DNA of 64,000 bases from Cordylochernes scorpioides (GCA_030710605.1 CP092863.1:140437547-140501546); one strand, 5' to 3'. Positions 11,513 to 20,984 are shown, counted from the stretch's first letter. Translations and numbers: made by a program. Notes: generated by a model from the sequence alone, not told the origin.

Positions 11513-11513
11513 A

Positions 11514-11712
11514 CACTCATGAACAACACTTAAGGACGTTGTACCTTATAGCATGTATATCGGGATTCAGACAATAACTCTGAAAGATATTACAGTGACC
11601 TTTATTGAAGACATACGAGATAACCAAGAGTGAACAAAATTGTGCCTCTGTCTCCAAAAAAAAAAAAGACTACCGGGGAACATCAAAGACTTTCAACTTT
11701 TTCAAGTTTTGT
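11514..11712 (+). mobile_element. Family T MITE, 3' truncated
   Basis: Starts after TA (11512-11513) with CACTCATGAACAACACTTAA, keeps the GGGATTCAGACAATAACT and CACGAGATAACCAAG body and poly-A run, and fades after TTCAAGTTTTGTCC; the last terminal bases are lost. Confidence 0.8.
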
Positions 11713-11759
11713 CCCCCCACAAAAAACACATCCCTTATGAGTATATTATCTTTCACAAG

Positions 11760-11915
11760 AAAAATATACCTTTCCCTTTAAATATATATTAAAACAGTTC
11801 TCAATATGTTTATTCCCCGAGTAAAAAAATTTAAAGATGAAGATAGAGAATGAGTCAAACACCATTTTTGGAAAATTCAGAAAAAAATCAGTTATAAATA
11901 TGCTTGTTCTTCATT
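11760..11915 (-). repeat. Family C fragment, degenerate
   Basis: Retains AGTCAAACACCATTTTTGG and GAAAATTCAG, equivalents of the family C body on the opposite strand. The hammerhead part is not recognisable. Confidence 0.45.
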
Positions 11916-11931
11916 ACCCTGAAAAAAGTCG

Positions 11932-12090
11932 GTGGATGAGAGGGTAACACGCTCGATTCCCGACAGTCATGAACCGGGATTGAATCCCGAGTTAAAATTT
12001 GTTTAATATGTGAATAACCATCACATATTATTCATTGTTCAATTATCATGAACTAGGTTGCTCTTGCTGAGCGGTACCTATTTATGTGAA
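11932..12090 (+). mobile_element. SINE2 copy (tRNA-derived)
   Basis: tRNA-like head GTCGGTGGATGAGAGGGTAA with a B-box-like GGGATTGAATCCCG, followed by a body ending TTGCTCTTGCTGAGCGGTAC. Two reverse copies (33205-33372 and 52510-52680) share head and tail, so this is a second SINE family. Confidence 0.7.
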
Positions 12091-12114
12091 TTTGAACCCA
12101 GAATTCATTACCCT

Positions 12115-12312
12115 TCTTTTTTGTTGCTAAAAATCCCAACATATATCAGCGAGCTCAAGTAGCCAGTAGCCTTTTGTAAGTTGAAATATTGAACTGCTTT
12201 CTACATGTATAGACATGTGGTGTACTTGCAGTAAAATCAGTTCATAACTACTCATCATGATTATCATGGTTAGCACAACGTACTTGTGTACTATGGATAA
12301 TAAACAAAGAAG
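12115..12312 (+). mobile_element. SINE1 3' part, degenerate
   Basis: Carries the body and tail of SINE1: TGAACTGCTTTCTACATGTA, TAGACATGTGGTGTACTTGC, and ATGATTATCATGG before GTACT. The tRNA head is missing. Confidence 0.65.
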
Positions 12313-12349
12313 ATCATATAAATGAATAAAACAAAGCTTCGAGGGCTGC

Positions 12350-12400
12350 GTATCTTTTATTAGAACGAATATAATACTAGCTTTCGGGCACATACGTTCT
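12350..12400 (-). repeat. GAAGA...CCGAAAGC motif (hammerhead-like class)
   Basis: Minus strand: CCTGTAGAAGAACG, then GTGCCCGAAAGCTAG. The same layout recurs at 20.17, 26.92, 30.30 and 53.91 kb. Confidence 0.4.
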
Positions 12401-12589
12401 TCTACAGGAATTAATGAAACGATAATCCGACTAGTTTTTGAAATAGGTTTTATATACACGTAACTATTGTTTTGCATATCACGTGCAATTTGAAAAATAT
12501 TAAAATGAATATCTTAAACGTAGTATCAATGTATGTCCATATTAAAACTAATGAATATAAGGCACTACATTTTCACTAATATAAATTAC

Positions 12590-13455
12590 TAGCGGACGTT
12601 CCCGGCTTCGACCGAGGTTTTACCCGAGTAAAGGTTTTTCTAACGAACATTTGTTAAAACAATTCTCTATAAACTTATAAAAAAAAGATATATTTTGATA
12701 ATTTGAAACTCGTAAATGTGATCTCTCGATAAAGCGAACATTTTTTCCCGGTCCCTGTGTGTCGTGTCATCCTGAATTTTGTCCTCCATAATTTTCTACA
12801 TTACAAAATCATCCGTTTTATCTAGTGAACATATTTTCCCGGTCCCTTGAAAAATATTTGATAAGTTGAATAAAATCATGGTCGTGAATCTCTCGATAAA
12901 GTGATTATTTTTTCCCGGTCCCTGTGAGCCGTGGCATCCTGAATTTTGTCTTTCCTAATTTTCTACATTACAAAATCATCGTTTTATCTACATATTTTCC
13001 CGGCCCCTTGAAAAATACTCGATAAGTTGAATAGAATCATGGTCGTTTATGGAAGATGGACGTAGTTCCCGGAGGTTACCCGCCCCCCCAGCGCCAGGAC
13101 CTCTTGATCCCTCTGATTGGCCGACGGCCGGACGGGGGTGGGGGGGAGGGGGGAGGGAGGGGGGCTCTTGATCCCTCTGATTGGTCGGTGAGAACTTGGA
13201 CTGTCCAATGGCCGGCGGCCGGACGGGGGGGCAGACCTAAGCCTAAGGCGGCGCTGCTTGCGAGTTAAAGCTACAAATCTGCAAATAACTCTAAGGATAT
13301 TAAAGATATTCAAGAAATTATTTTTCGTAAACCTGTCCGGGGATACACCTAATAATATCCCAAAATTTCACGGCGATTGGATGTATGGTTTTTGAATCCA
13401 TAGAAGACACACACACACAGACACACACACAGACATTCAATTTTATATATATAGA
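12590..13455 (+). mobile_element. Family G repeat, unresolved class
   Basis: Begins AGCGGACGTTCCCGGCTTCG, continues with GAGGTTTTACCCGAG, an internal duplication of TTTTTTCCCGGTCCCTGTG, and ends with AATTTCACGGCGATTGGATG, ACACACAGACACACAC, then TTTTATATATATAGA. The copy at 37087 has the same start and end. The 3' microsatellite-like tail recalls some LINEs but no reverse transcriptase is present. A GC-rich block (13080-13260, CTCTGATTGG and long G runs) is internal. Confidence 0.6.
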
Positions 13456-13518
13456 TAACTAATAAAAATTCACTAATAAAATACTAGTAAATTTGCTAAT
13501 AAATATATGTATATGTGA

Positions 13519-13713
13519 TAATAAACAATTTCTACTGCCCTTACTGCAATGGAAAAATTAATGGGAGGACCCCTTGATCATCAGTGGTGAACCCTCCCAT
13601 TAATTTTTTTCCATTGCAGTAAGGGCAGTAGAAATTGTTTATTTTTAAAAAGAATCATACACGTCTATAATAGTTTCGAATTTTGATAACAGATGGCGCG
13701 CTAATGCATCATA
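13519..13713. mobile_element. Family A1 palindromic element, core partly deleted
   Basis: Both arms carry TTCTACTGCCCTTACTGCAA or its complement. The left arm runs through TCATCAGTGGTGAACCCTCC and turns back at once, so the GAA strand and the cleavage strand are missing. The right arm extends to the terminal GATGGCGCGCTAATGCATCA. Confidence 0.75.
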
Positions 13714-13999
13714 ATATATATTTAACCAGAAATATATGTCTGAGAAGAGGAGAAATAAGAAAAAGTTCCGTTCAACTGTGAGATAAATAATGCAGTATAT
13801 AATGTTCTCCAGAGTCCACTTTATATAAAAAGGCTTAACTCGAAATTCCTGTAGCGTTCCCCACTGTCCTTTCTCTGATTGCTCGAATTTATAACCAATT
13901 AGACAGACACAATATACCTTTTATCTTTTATATCAAAAGTACCTTTATACCTGAAGATATTCATATACTTTTTATATAAATATCTGTAATTATATATAT

Positions 14000-15320
14000 A
14001 TTGCAGTAAGGGCGGTAGAAATTGTTTAATTTTTTATCGCGACTTTTGAATTTTCGCGGGTTACGTATATTCGAATTTCGATCTTTTTGTGGCTTTATGT
14101 TGGTACTCATGTCTCTCACTTATGCCGACAAGCTCGGCCATTTTGAATGTTCACTTAATTGTTGACAGCTGCTTTGCTTGCAGGTGTTTTGGATCGTCTT
14201 CGATTTTTACCTATTAAAAAATGGATCAAAGAACCTGTATCAAATTTTGTGTGAAAAACGAAATTAAGTGCGCGGATGCATTCCGAATGTTGGCTGTGGC
14301 ATACAGAGAAGCTACCTTGGACCGAAGCAACGTTTATCGGTGCTACAAAATGTTCTCAGAAGGCCGAGAAGATGTGAACGACGAAGAGCGTGCCGGACGC
14401 CCGAGCACTTCAACAACAGACGAAAAAATGAATGAAGTGGAGAAAATGATATTGGCCAATCGTCGAATCACCGTTAGAGAAGTTGCTGAGGACCTAAACA
14501 TATCGATTGGCTCGTGCCATTCGATTTTTATCAATGATTTGGGCATGAGACGGGTCGCCGCGAAATTCGTACCAAAATTGCTCAATTGCGACCAAAAACA
14601 GCATCGCATGAACATTGCTAATGAGATGTTGGACTCTGTCCGCGACGACCCAAATTTTCTCCAGAGGGTCATAACTGGTGACGAAGCGTGGGTTTATGGT
14701 AATGACGTGGAAATTAAAGCTCAATCATCTCAATGGAAGCTGCCGCACGAACCAAGACCGAAAAAAGCGCGCCAAGTTCGGTCGAATGTGAAAGTTTTGC
14801 TGACAGTTTTCTTCGATTGCAGGGGCGTGGTGCATCATGAGTTCTTGCCACAGGGTAGAAAGGTCAATAAGGAATATTACCTGCAAGTTATGCGTAATTT
14901 GCGCGAAGCAATCCGCCAGAAACGCCCGGATTTGTGGAAGAACAAAAATTGGCTTTTGCACTACGATAACGCCCCTGCTCACACATCGTTGCTTGTGCGC
15001 GACCTTTTGGCCAAAAACAACACACTAATGATTCTGCAGCCACCGTATTCCCCAGATCTGGCCCCCTGTGACTTTTTCTTGTTCCCTAAACTGAAGAGGC
15101 CCATGAAAGAACGACGTTACGCTAGGCTTGAATCGAAGGAGGAGCTGAAAAAGATTTTTAAAAAAGATTTTTTTGAAGTGCTTCGAAGATTGGAAAAACC
15201 GTTGGCACAAGTATATAATATCTCATGGGGATTACTTTGAGGGGACCCAATAGGTATTCATGAAAAATAAATAATATTTGAAAAAACACAAAAGTCGCGA
15301 TACTTTTTGAACACACCTCG
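14000..15320 (+). mobile_element. mariner element with 5' terminus replaced by family A sequence
   Basis: The 3' terminal repeat (15280-15320) reads AAAGTCGCGATACTTTTTGA then ACACACCTCG, followed by TA. At the 5' side only the inner part (about 14034-14050, ATCGCGACTTTTG) matches; the outer ~18 bp are replaced by a family A end (TTGCAGTAAGGGCGGTAGAA at 14001-14020). The element cannot be mobilised from this end. Confidence 0.75.
14221..15240 (+). CDS. mariner transposase (DD34D), C-terminal frameshift
   Basis: 339 residues, close to the usual ~345 of mariner transposases, which cut and rejoin DNA at TA sites in the nucleus. An N-terminal helix-turn-helix pair covers about 1-110. Catalytic Asp residues are D154 (ITGDEAW), D249 (HYDNAPAHTS) and D284 (YSPDLAPCDFF); D249 and D284 are separated by 34 residues, the mariner signature. 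After about residue 315 the frame slips in a T run near 15168-15174. The expected end (CFEDWKNRWHK, then HGDYFEG) is found in the next frame and would stop at 15251-15253. The core is intact but the C-terminus is wrong and the 5' terminal repeat is damaged. Confidence 0.93.
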   Translation: MDQRTCIKFCVKNEIKCADAFRMLAVAYREATLDRSNVYRCYKMFSEGREDVNDEERAGRPSTSTTDEKMNEVEKMILANRRITVREVAEDLNISIGSCHSIFINDLGMRRVAAKFVPKLLNCDQKQHRMNIANEMLDSVRDDPNFLQRVITGDEAWVYGNDVEIKAQSSQWKLPHEPRPKKARQVRSNVKVLLTVFFDCRGVVHHEFLPQGRKVNKEYYLQVMRNLREAIRQKRPDLWKNKNWLLHYDNAPAHTSLLVRDLLAKNNTLMILQPPYSPDLAPCDFFLFPKLKRPMKERRYARLESKEELKKIFKKDFFEVLRRLEKPLAQVYNISWGLL

Positions 15321-15429
15321 TATATATATATAACCCTTTCGTTACCGAGGAAACGTTTTGATTGTAAACCCTTCCTTAGGAGACTCTACACGTCAGCGTG
15401 TTATCCAAAATATAACATTTATTCTTATT

Positions 15430-15645
15430 TTTGGTCGTTAAGATACAGCTTGCACCACTCTGACGAGGGGCAACAGCCCGAAACGCGTAGGTGGTAAGTT
15501 TTTCTTGATTAATCAAGAATGGGTATTTGGCCAATTCTGGAATAATTAAAAATTCCACGAATAGTTTATATTTAATCCGATAGATGGCGAAAGCCATCAT
15601 CAACTTTTAGTTGCACGTTATGGAGATGCCTTTTTCTTCATTTAT
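15430..15645 (+). mobile_element. Family B1 element, full copy
   Basis: Order: TTGGTCGTTAAGATACAGC, hammerhead (15454-15495), CTTGATTAATCAAG, TTGGCCAATTCTGGAATAAT, CCGATAGATGGCG, then GTTGCACGTTATGGAGATGC and CTTTTT. About 215 bp, no coding capacity. The same order is seen in reverse at 19735-19955. Confidence 0.8.
15454..15495 (+). ncRNA. Type I hammerhead ribozyme, minimal stem III (family B)
   Basis: Stem I ACCACT (15454-15459), core CTGACGA (15460-15466; position 7 may be any base), stem II GGG/CCC with loop, GAA (15480-15482), stem III AC/GT closed by only 2 nt, triplet GTA with the cut after A15489, stem I GGTGGT (15490-15495). Stem I has six pairs including one G-U. The core is intact. 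The 2-bp stem III is typical of hammerheads of Penelope-like elements, which act as dimers. Confidence 0.85.
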
Positions 15646-15849
15646 TCTTCTGTTTCAATAAACATTGTATTATATAATATTTTAGTGGTATCCAGGGGAA
15701 ATAAAAGTTGTTATCTAATTGAAAGTGGTATTTTGAAAACATTAATAGATGGTGAAATTGATCTTGCGTCTATTTTGACGGGATAAGGGCCTTTCACTAA
15801 TATAATAATATATTTCTCCATAAATTTGAAATAAAAAATAGTACGCTCG

Positions 15850-16056
15850 TACGCTCATTGACAAACTTGACAAAGTGAAAATTCTTGATAACGCCGGTCG
15901 TCTGTATTTTTGAAGGAAGCAGAGGTAATATTGTTCACACTTGGTTATCTCGTGTGTCTTCAATAAAGGTCACTGTAATATCTTTCAGAGTTATTGACTG
16001 AATCCCGATATACATGCTGAAAGGTACAACTTCCTTAGGTTTTGTCTATGAGTGGA
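15850..16056 (-). mobile_element. Family T MITE, reverse
   Basis: Contains TTCACACTTGGTTATCTCGT, ATCTTTCAGAGTTATTG and GGTACAACTTCCTTAGGTTT, the T family read backwards, ending TTTGTCTATGAGTGG. The first arm is degraded (CATTGACAAACTTG). Confidence 0.75.
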
Positions 16057-16147
16057 TATCAAAAACCACTTTGGAGTTACTCTAGACAAAAGAATTAAAA
16101 TTCGAGACTTCTACTCATAGTTTCTATCCCTCAAAATATAAAATAAA

Positions 16148-16640
16148 AGACATATCCTGACTTCTTACATGAGAATTTTAGATAGCAGAGCATCATCTAG
16201 TAGAAAAACTCCGCCTTTGCCGGTCCCAGGCCCGGATGAAAAAGGAAGAGGGGGAGCAGCAACATGCTCACTAAAAACCTGAGTTCATCTGGCCCGGCTG
16301 ATAGTACCCTGTAAGGGCTCCTAATCCGGGGATACAGGATGAGTACGTTTGTACTCTATGTTAGGAGCTGTTGCACATGGAGTCTGTTCCTCATGTCAGA
16401 GGCGGCCATTTCTTTTGGAGCTAAGTCTGAGTAGTGCTCCCAATCTTAATGACAAAGGCAGACGCATTCTACTTCACCCAGTCATGATGGTTGTCAAACA
16501 GACACCAGCAAGGGTCAAAACTTGATATCCTAATATGATTGAATGGAGATAAGAAAGAATAAGATCTAGTAGAATGCTAACAACGTGAGCGGTCAAGATA
16601 TGATTTTTTTGTTGTTTTTAATATCAACACCTAACTTTCA
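16148..16640. mobile_element. Family B2 palindrome split by a LINE-like insertion
   Basis: Left (16148-16205) is B2 3' sequence on the minus strand; right (16564-16640) is B2 3' sequence on the plus strand (GAGCGGTCAAGATATG, AATATCAACACCTAAC). Between them is a 358-bp insertion flanked by the 11-bp direct repeat ATCTAGTAGAA at 16195-16205 and 16564-16574. Confidence 0.7.
16206..16563 (+). mobile_element. LINE-like fragment with 11-bp target duplication
   Basis: Starts AACTCCGCCTTTGCCGGTCC, then GCCCGGATGAAAAAGGAAGA and GGGCTCCTAATCCGGGGATA, wording typical of the untranslated or early region of non-LTR retrotransposons. There is no reverse transcriptase. The flanking ATCTAGTAGAA repeats show it moved as a unit. 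Confidence 0.55.
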
Positions 16641-17199
16641 TTCAATTTTTTTTCACACATACACATATGTATAGTATTTTTATATTTGAAAATTCTATTT
16701 TTTCCTATTTTTGACAAATTTTAAAGAATCACCAAACGTATGTTGTATAGAAGAAGGGATTAAAGAAATCAATTAAACGCTCCAGAAATGTCTTCCATTC
16801 GACCGTTGGATTCAAAAGTCGATATCGCCCAGTAGCAGAAGACCATTTATCGCCAACCGATTTCTTTCGGAGCTTTGAAATTAAATAAAAGATTTCCGGG
16901 TTGCCAGTTTTAAAAAGCAATGAGGTCATTTTGAAATCTATTGTGTTCTCTCACAGTATGGATTTCTTCATCAAAACCTTTGTCGGCGAAGACTACTTGC
17001 TTTCTTCCGAAATTTGGGGATTTTTTTAAACCAATATTTTCACTTTGTATTTTCAATTGATACGTAAATGTAGGATAGACTTTCTTTATTGATAAAGAAT
17101 ATATATTTTCTTATATACCCTTTCCTTTTTACATTGTTTCAAGAAGAGTTAAGTACATCGGTCAAAAATACTTTCACGGATTTATTATCCGTATTATTG
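16641..17199. other. AT-rich DNA, nothing recognised
   Basis: No gene or assignable repeat. The 66-residue minus frame at 16729-16929 has no recognisable motif. Confidence 0.35.
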
Positions 17200-17286
17200 T
17201 CACTGTAATATCTTTCAGAGTTGTTGTCTGAATCCCGAAATACATGGTAAAAGGTACAACTTCCTTAGGTTTTGTCCATGAGTGTA
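17200..17286 (-). mobile_element. Family T MITE fragment
   Basis: Only the last ~87 bp of the reversed element remain: CACTGTAATATCTTTCAGAG through TTTTGTCCATGAGTGTA. Confidence 0.75.
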
Positions 17287-17356
17287 TATCTACCATATAA
17301 GCAATACATCAAAGCAGGAAAAATAAATTCAAATTATTATCTTTATTACCGATATA

Positions 17357-17456
17357 TTATTCCAGAATTTGCCTAGTACTCTCTTGATTAATCAAGAAAA
17401 GCTAACCATGTACGCGTTTCGGGCTGTTGGTCCTCGTCAACGTGGTGCAAGCTGTA
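17357..17456 (-). mobile_element. 100-bp family B1 insertion with 14-bp target duplication
   Basis: Flanked by TTATTACCGATATA at 17343-17356 and 17457-17470. The sense (minus) strand begins TACAGCTTGC, passes through a hammerhead copy and CTTGATTAATCAAG, and stops short at GAATAA. A short piece with a target duplication of this length points to reverse-transcription-based insertion of a B RNA. Confidence 0.8.
17405..17446 (-). ncRNA. Hammerhead ribozyme relic (family B)
   Basis: Minus strand: ACCACG, TTGACGA (C3 changed to U), stem II with CCAACAG loop, GAA, ACGCGT, A, CATGGT. One mismatch in stem I. Probably inactive because C3 is lost. Confidence 0.7.
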
Positions 17457-17869
17457 TTATTACCGATATAATAACAGTAACTTTTTTGTTTTAATTAAAA
17501 AAAAAATAGATATTCTAAGGGTAAATCTCTATTTATATAAAGACATTTTACCACAAGTTTATAGCTGAGTGAATAGACAAATGTTTATCTAGAGATGTAA
17601 TCCCAAAGTTGTGCTATGAGCAACATCATTAAGAGTCGATTGAAGCAAAGTTGCCATGGGCGACCTAAGAACTGGAAACAAGTGTCCAAATTGGCTAGAG
17701 TTCTTGTGGCTGGACAAACCTTCCTATTTATTGGCTGACTCCATTTTATTCAGTTTCCTAGAGAAACTTTAGTTTCACAAATGATATCGTCTCAATTGAT
17801 GATTTTTAATATATCAAATTGAATAATTTCCTGGTGATCATTTTCTATATTGAGTTACTCCTAAAAATG

Positions 17870-18010
17870 GATATTAAATTGGCGAAACCGCAGAGAGTGT
17901 TCACCACTGATGAGCAAAGCCCTTCAATAACTTTTATCATTGCAGCAAGGTCTGTAGTGATAACATTTGTTGATATTATTAGAAAGAAACATTATTGCCA
18001 AATTATAAAA
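17870..18010 (+). mobile_element. Family A fragment
   Basis: Contains AAATTGGCGAAACCGC, TTCACCACTGATGAGC and a decayed TGCAGCAAGG end. The cleavage strand is missing. Confidence 0.6.
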
Positions 18011-18019
18011 CTATTTTAG

Positions 18020-18300
18020 AGGCGTAATATTCTTTTAAAAATAAAACAATTTCTACTGTCCTTACTGCGATGGAAAAATTAAAGGGAGGGCCTGGCTCAT
18101 CAGTGGTGAACCCTCCCAGCGGTTTCGCCAGTTTAATTGATAATAGTTTAAACTGGCGAAACCGCTGGGAGGGTTCACCAATGATGAGCCAGGCCCTCCC
18201 TTTAATTTTTCCATCGCAGTAAGGACAGTAGAAATTGTTTTATTTTTAAAAGAATATTACGCCTCTAAAATAGTTTTATAATTTGATAACAGATGGCGCT
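18020..18300. mobile_element. Family A1 long palindrome
   Basis: Two arms of about 120 bp meet at TTGATAATAG (about 18138-18147). Both arms share variants not seen in other copies, such as CTGTCCTTACTGCGATGG and its complement. Right end reads AACAGATGGCGC. Each arm has the GAA and CTGATGA strands (ATGATGA in the right arm) but no cleavage strand. Confidence 0.85.
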
Positions 18301-18783
18301 CTAGTACATCGTATAATTATTGGCAAAGTAAAAAATAAATATAATTGTTGTAAATTTTATCGAAAGATGGCAATTGAATTTATAAATAAATATTTATTCA
18401 TTTTGTTTCATGGTATTTCTCATTATCAAGAAAATATAATAGCACATGAACAGAGAGAAGACTAGACCTTGCGGAAATTCGCAATATAAATTTTCCCCAA
18501 ACCACCCAATATCCCTAAAAAGAGAACCATTTCCACAGATCTACTGTGAATCCAGAAGGATTCTGACAGAACAAAGAATAATCCAAGCACAATCGCTGCA
18601 ATTTATTTGGTAATCTTTTTTTACAATGTGATATCACCCAGTAGTCAATAATTATTGTTTAATATAATTTTTTTACTAAGTATTATTGTGATTCCATTTT
18701 TATAAAATATAAAAATTATAATCAATTTTGTACAATATTTAAATGAAGTAAGGTGAAATACTTTCTATATATAGTGAATGTAC
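18301..18783. other. AT-rich DNA, nothing recognised
   Basis: No gene or assignable repeat seen. Confidence 0.35.
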
Positions 18784-19078
18784 ACAACACAACTCATGGA
18801 CAAAACTTAAGGAAGTTGTATCTTTTACCATGTATATCTGTATTCAGACAATAACTCTGAAACATATTACTATGACTTTTATTGGAGGCACACAAGATAA
18901 CCAAGTGTGAACAACCTCTGTCTTCTTCTTCCTCAAAAAAAAAAAAAAAAAAAAGAGACGACCGATTACATCCAATACTTTCGACTTCCTTAAGTTTGTC
19001 TCCTTCAAAAAAATACACGACCGGCGACATCAAAGACTTTATACTTCATGAAGTTTTGTCCACACACACACGAGTGTA
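18784..19078 (+). mobile_element. Family T MITE with internal partial duplication
   Basis: Left terminus AACTCATGGACAAAACTTAA, right terminus TTTTGTCCACACACACACGA-GTG. The segment ACGACCG...CATC...AAGACTT occurs twice, and the right arm contains two TTAAGTTT or GAAGTTTTGTCC ends. Confidence 0.75.
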
Positions 19079-19439
19079 TATAACATTTATAAGGAATTTA
19101 ATAGAAAATATTATTCATTAGAATTTTGTTTTATAATTTTATAATAAAGGATGAATTCTAATTCTCTACTTTTATTCCCTAAACAATTTATTGAAGAGTT
19201 TTTATCTATCGAATTTGGTAAGTTTTACTAAAGTCTCTATTAAGTTTTGTCAGGATATATCGGAGGTTAGGGGTAAAAAAATGGATGATTCGCTTAGTGT
19301 AATTTAGTTTGTAGCTCTGTAAACATTCCTCGACGTATTCGCATACAACTACCGATATTGATAAAATTGACGTTCAATTGTCTTAAATGTATAAATGCTT
19401 CATTAAATGGAAAAGAAATCAAATTTTCTGAAAATACAG

Positions 19440-19582
19440 TACACTTTGATATTTTATACACAGTGAACTTTATTGAAGACATGAACAAAATTGCCTCTGT
19501 CTCCTTAAAAAAAAAAAAAAAAAAAAGACGACCAGCGACATCAAAGATTTTCTCCTTCTTTAGGCTTTGTTCATGAGTGTAT
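19440..19582 (+). mobile_element. Family T MITE fragment
   Basis: Retains GTGAACTTTATTGAAGACAT, GCCTCTGTCTCC, a poly-A run, GACGACCAGCGACATCAAAG and TTTGTTCATGAGTGTA. The left half is missing. Confidence 0.7.
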
Positions 19583-19734
19583 GAACCGAATCAATTTCAA
19601 TTATTTATTAAAAAGTAATATATATATTTATATAAAAGATCAAATGTTGATATATTAAAAATAAAAAGTGCATATCCTGTTGTTCTTCATATTAAAAAAT
19701 AAAATTCACACGCAATGAGCAAAAGGTTATTATT

Positions 19735-19955
19735 TATTAAGAAAAAGGCATCTCCTTATCGTGCAACTAAACGTTGCTGATGGCTTGCGCCATCTATCGG
19801 AATAAATATCAGCTATTCTCGTTGATTTTTAATTATTCCATAATTGGCCAAATACCCATTCTTGATTAATCAAGCAAAGCAAACCACGGACGCGTTTCGG
19901 GCTGTTGGCCCTCATCAGCGTGGTGCTAGCTGTACCTCAACGACCAAAATATTCG
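19735..19955 (-). mobile_element. Family B1 element, full copy in reverse
   Basis: Sense strand is minus: TTTTGGTCGTTGAGGTACAG, hammerhead, CTTGATTAATCAAG, GGCCAAT, CCGATAGATGGCGC, AGCCATCAGCAACG, GATAAGGAGATGCC, TTTTTC. This is the best-preserved full B1 copy in the window. Confidence 0.85.
19883..19924 (-). ncRNA. Type I hammerhead ribozyme, consensus copy (family B)
   Basis: Minus strand: stem I ACCACG, core CTGATGA, stem II GGGC/GCCC with loop CAACA, GAA, stem III AC/GT with 2-nt loop GC, triplet GTC, stem I CGTGGT. Stem I has six Watson-Crick pairs, stem II four, and all core residues are the consensus. The cut is predicted between 19889 and 19888. It is the strongest ribozyme candidate of family B. 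Confidence 0.9.
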
Positions 19956-20154
19956 TCATTAAGGCATCCTGAAAAATCATGAAACGGGTAGTTAAGGCCA
20001 GAATTGCGTGATTTATTGTACAATAAAAATGTTTTAGGCAGTTTTTAAACGTAATTGGGGTAGAGAAGGGCTCTGTATCTCCGTTATTATTATATGATTA
20101 TCATCATAAAATAAGGCAACAGGTTTCTGAAGATGTATTTCTTTTCATTTTGAT

Positions 20155-20240
20155 TTCAATCTCCATCTTTCGGGGATTACCTACCGCCCTTCTACAGGAG
20201 TACAAAAATGAACAATAATGAAACGCCGTCATCTCCAGAA
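20155..20240 (-). repeat. GAAGGGC...CCCGAAAG motif
   Basis: Minus strand: TCCTGTAGAAGGGCGGTAGG then ATCCCCGAAAGATGG. Member of the class noted at 12350. Confidence 0.4.
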
Positions 20241-20341
20241 ACCCCTGTCACCTTACTTAATTCATATACAGGAGATGCCCATCTATTGCTAATACTAAAT
20301 ACTTTCGTCCAAATTTTTATAATACTCAATTTGTTACAAAC

Positions 20342-20533
20342 CACGGTTATTTCAAAAGTTTTTAAAATAGAATAAAGGCAGTGGAGGATTCAAGTTGCTT
20401 TTGTGGTATTGAGGAACAATCATCAAGACATCTACTGATCGATTTCCCAGCATTTCAAGATTATAGAATGAAGAATGAACTAGTTGTTTGTGAACTTAAC
20501 GATTTGATTTCCGATAAAAAAAATCATATTTAA
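20342..20533 (+). pseudogene. LINE reverse-transcriptase C-terminal end, remnant
   Basis: In one frame: HGYFKSF, a stop codon, NRIKAVEDSSCFCG, IEEQSSRHLLIDFPAFQDYR and a stop at 20531-20533. The Cys-x-Cys-Gly...HLL...F(P) arrangement is the C-terminal Cys/His region of jockey/R1-type non-LTR retrotransposon ORF2. One internal stop and only 64 codons show it is dead. The 3' end follows directly. Confidence 0.75.
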
Positions 20534-20716
20534 AGTTCAATTTATATTTTGTAAATACATTCTAAACTTTCTACAAAATCTGGATCTCTAATATTTTCAT
20601 GCGTTGAATAATGTAAATAACTTATGTGAATAAACTTTTCTCCTTGTTTGGCGCAAGTATCCCTTGCGGGATATAGCGCTTTGGAAATAAAATAATTGTA
20701 ATTGTAACATCTATTG
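20534..20716 (+). mobile_element. LINE 3' untranslated end
   Basis: Ends with TTTGGCGCAAGTATCCCTTG, GGGATATAGCGCTTTGGAAA and TAAAATAATTGTAATTGTAA, a typical 3' tail of short repeated units in non-LTR elements, directly downstream of the ORF2 remnant. Confidence 0.65.
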
Positions 20717-20824
20717 CAAATTACATCATTGTTTTAGATATCAAAAATGTATTTACTTTATTTTAGTGAGTATTCAACGAACCATAATTGATCTAATTGA
20801 TTTTTTATCATTATTACAATCATT

Positions 20825-20960
20825 ATAATATGATACATTAGCGCGCCATCTGTTATCAAAATTCAAAACTATTATAGACGTGTATGATTATTTTTTTATT
20901 TATTGTTTATTTTTAAAAAGAATCATACGCGTCTAGAATAGTTTTGAATTTTAATTACAA
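20825..20960. mobile_element. Family A1 palindrome, core deleted
   Basis: Left arm begins TGATACATTAGCGCGCCATC and TTATAGACGTGTATGATT; right arm returns with AATCATACGCGTCTAGAATA. Nothing of the ribozyme part is left between them. Confidence 0.7.
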
Positions 20961-20984
20961 TTATTGTCATCATAATATCTGCAT

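Noticed and set aside
13047..13313. Pro-rich and Gly-rich frames on both strands
   Set aside because: Both come from one GC-rich block of family G; composition artefact.
14343..15210. Several minus-strand and alternative frames under the mariner gene
   Set aside because: Shadows of the transposase frame.
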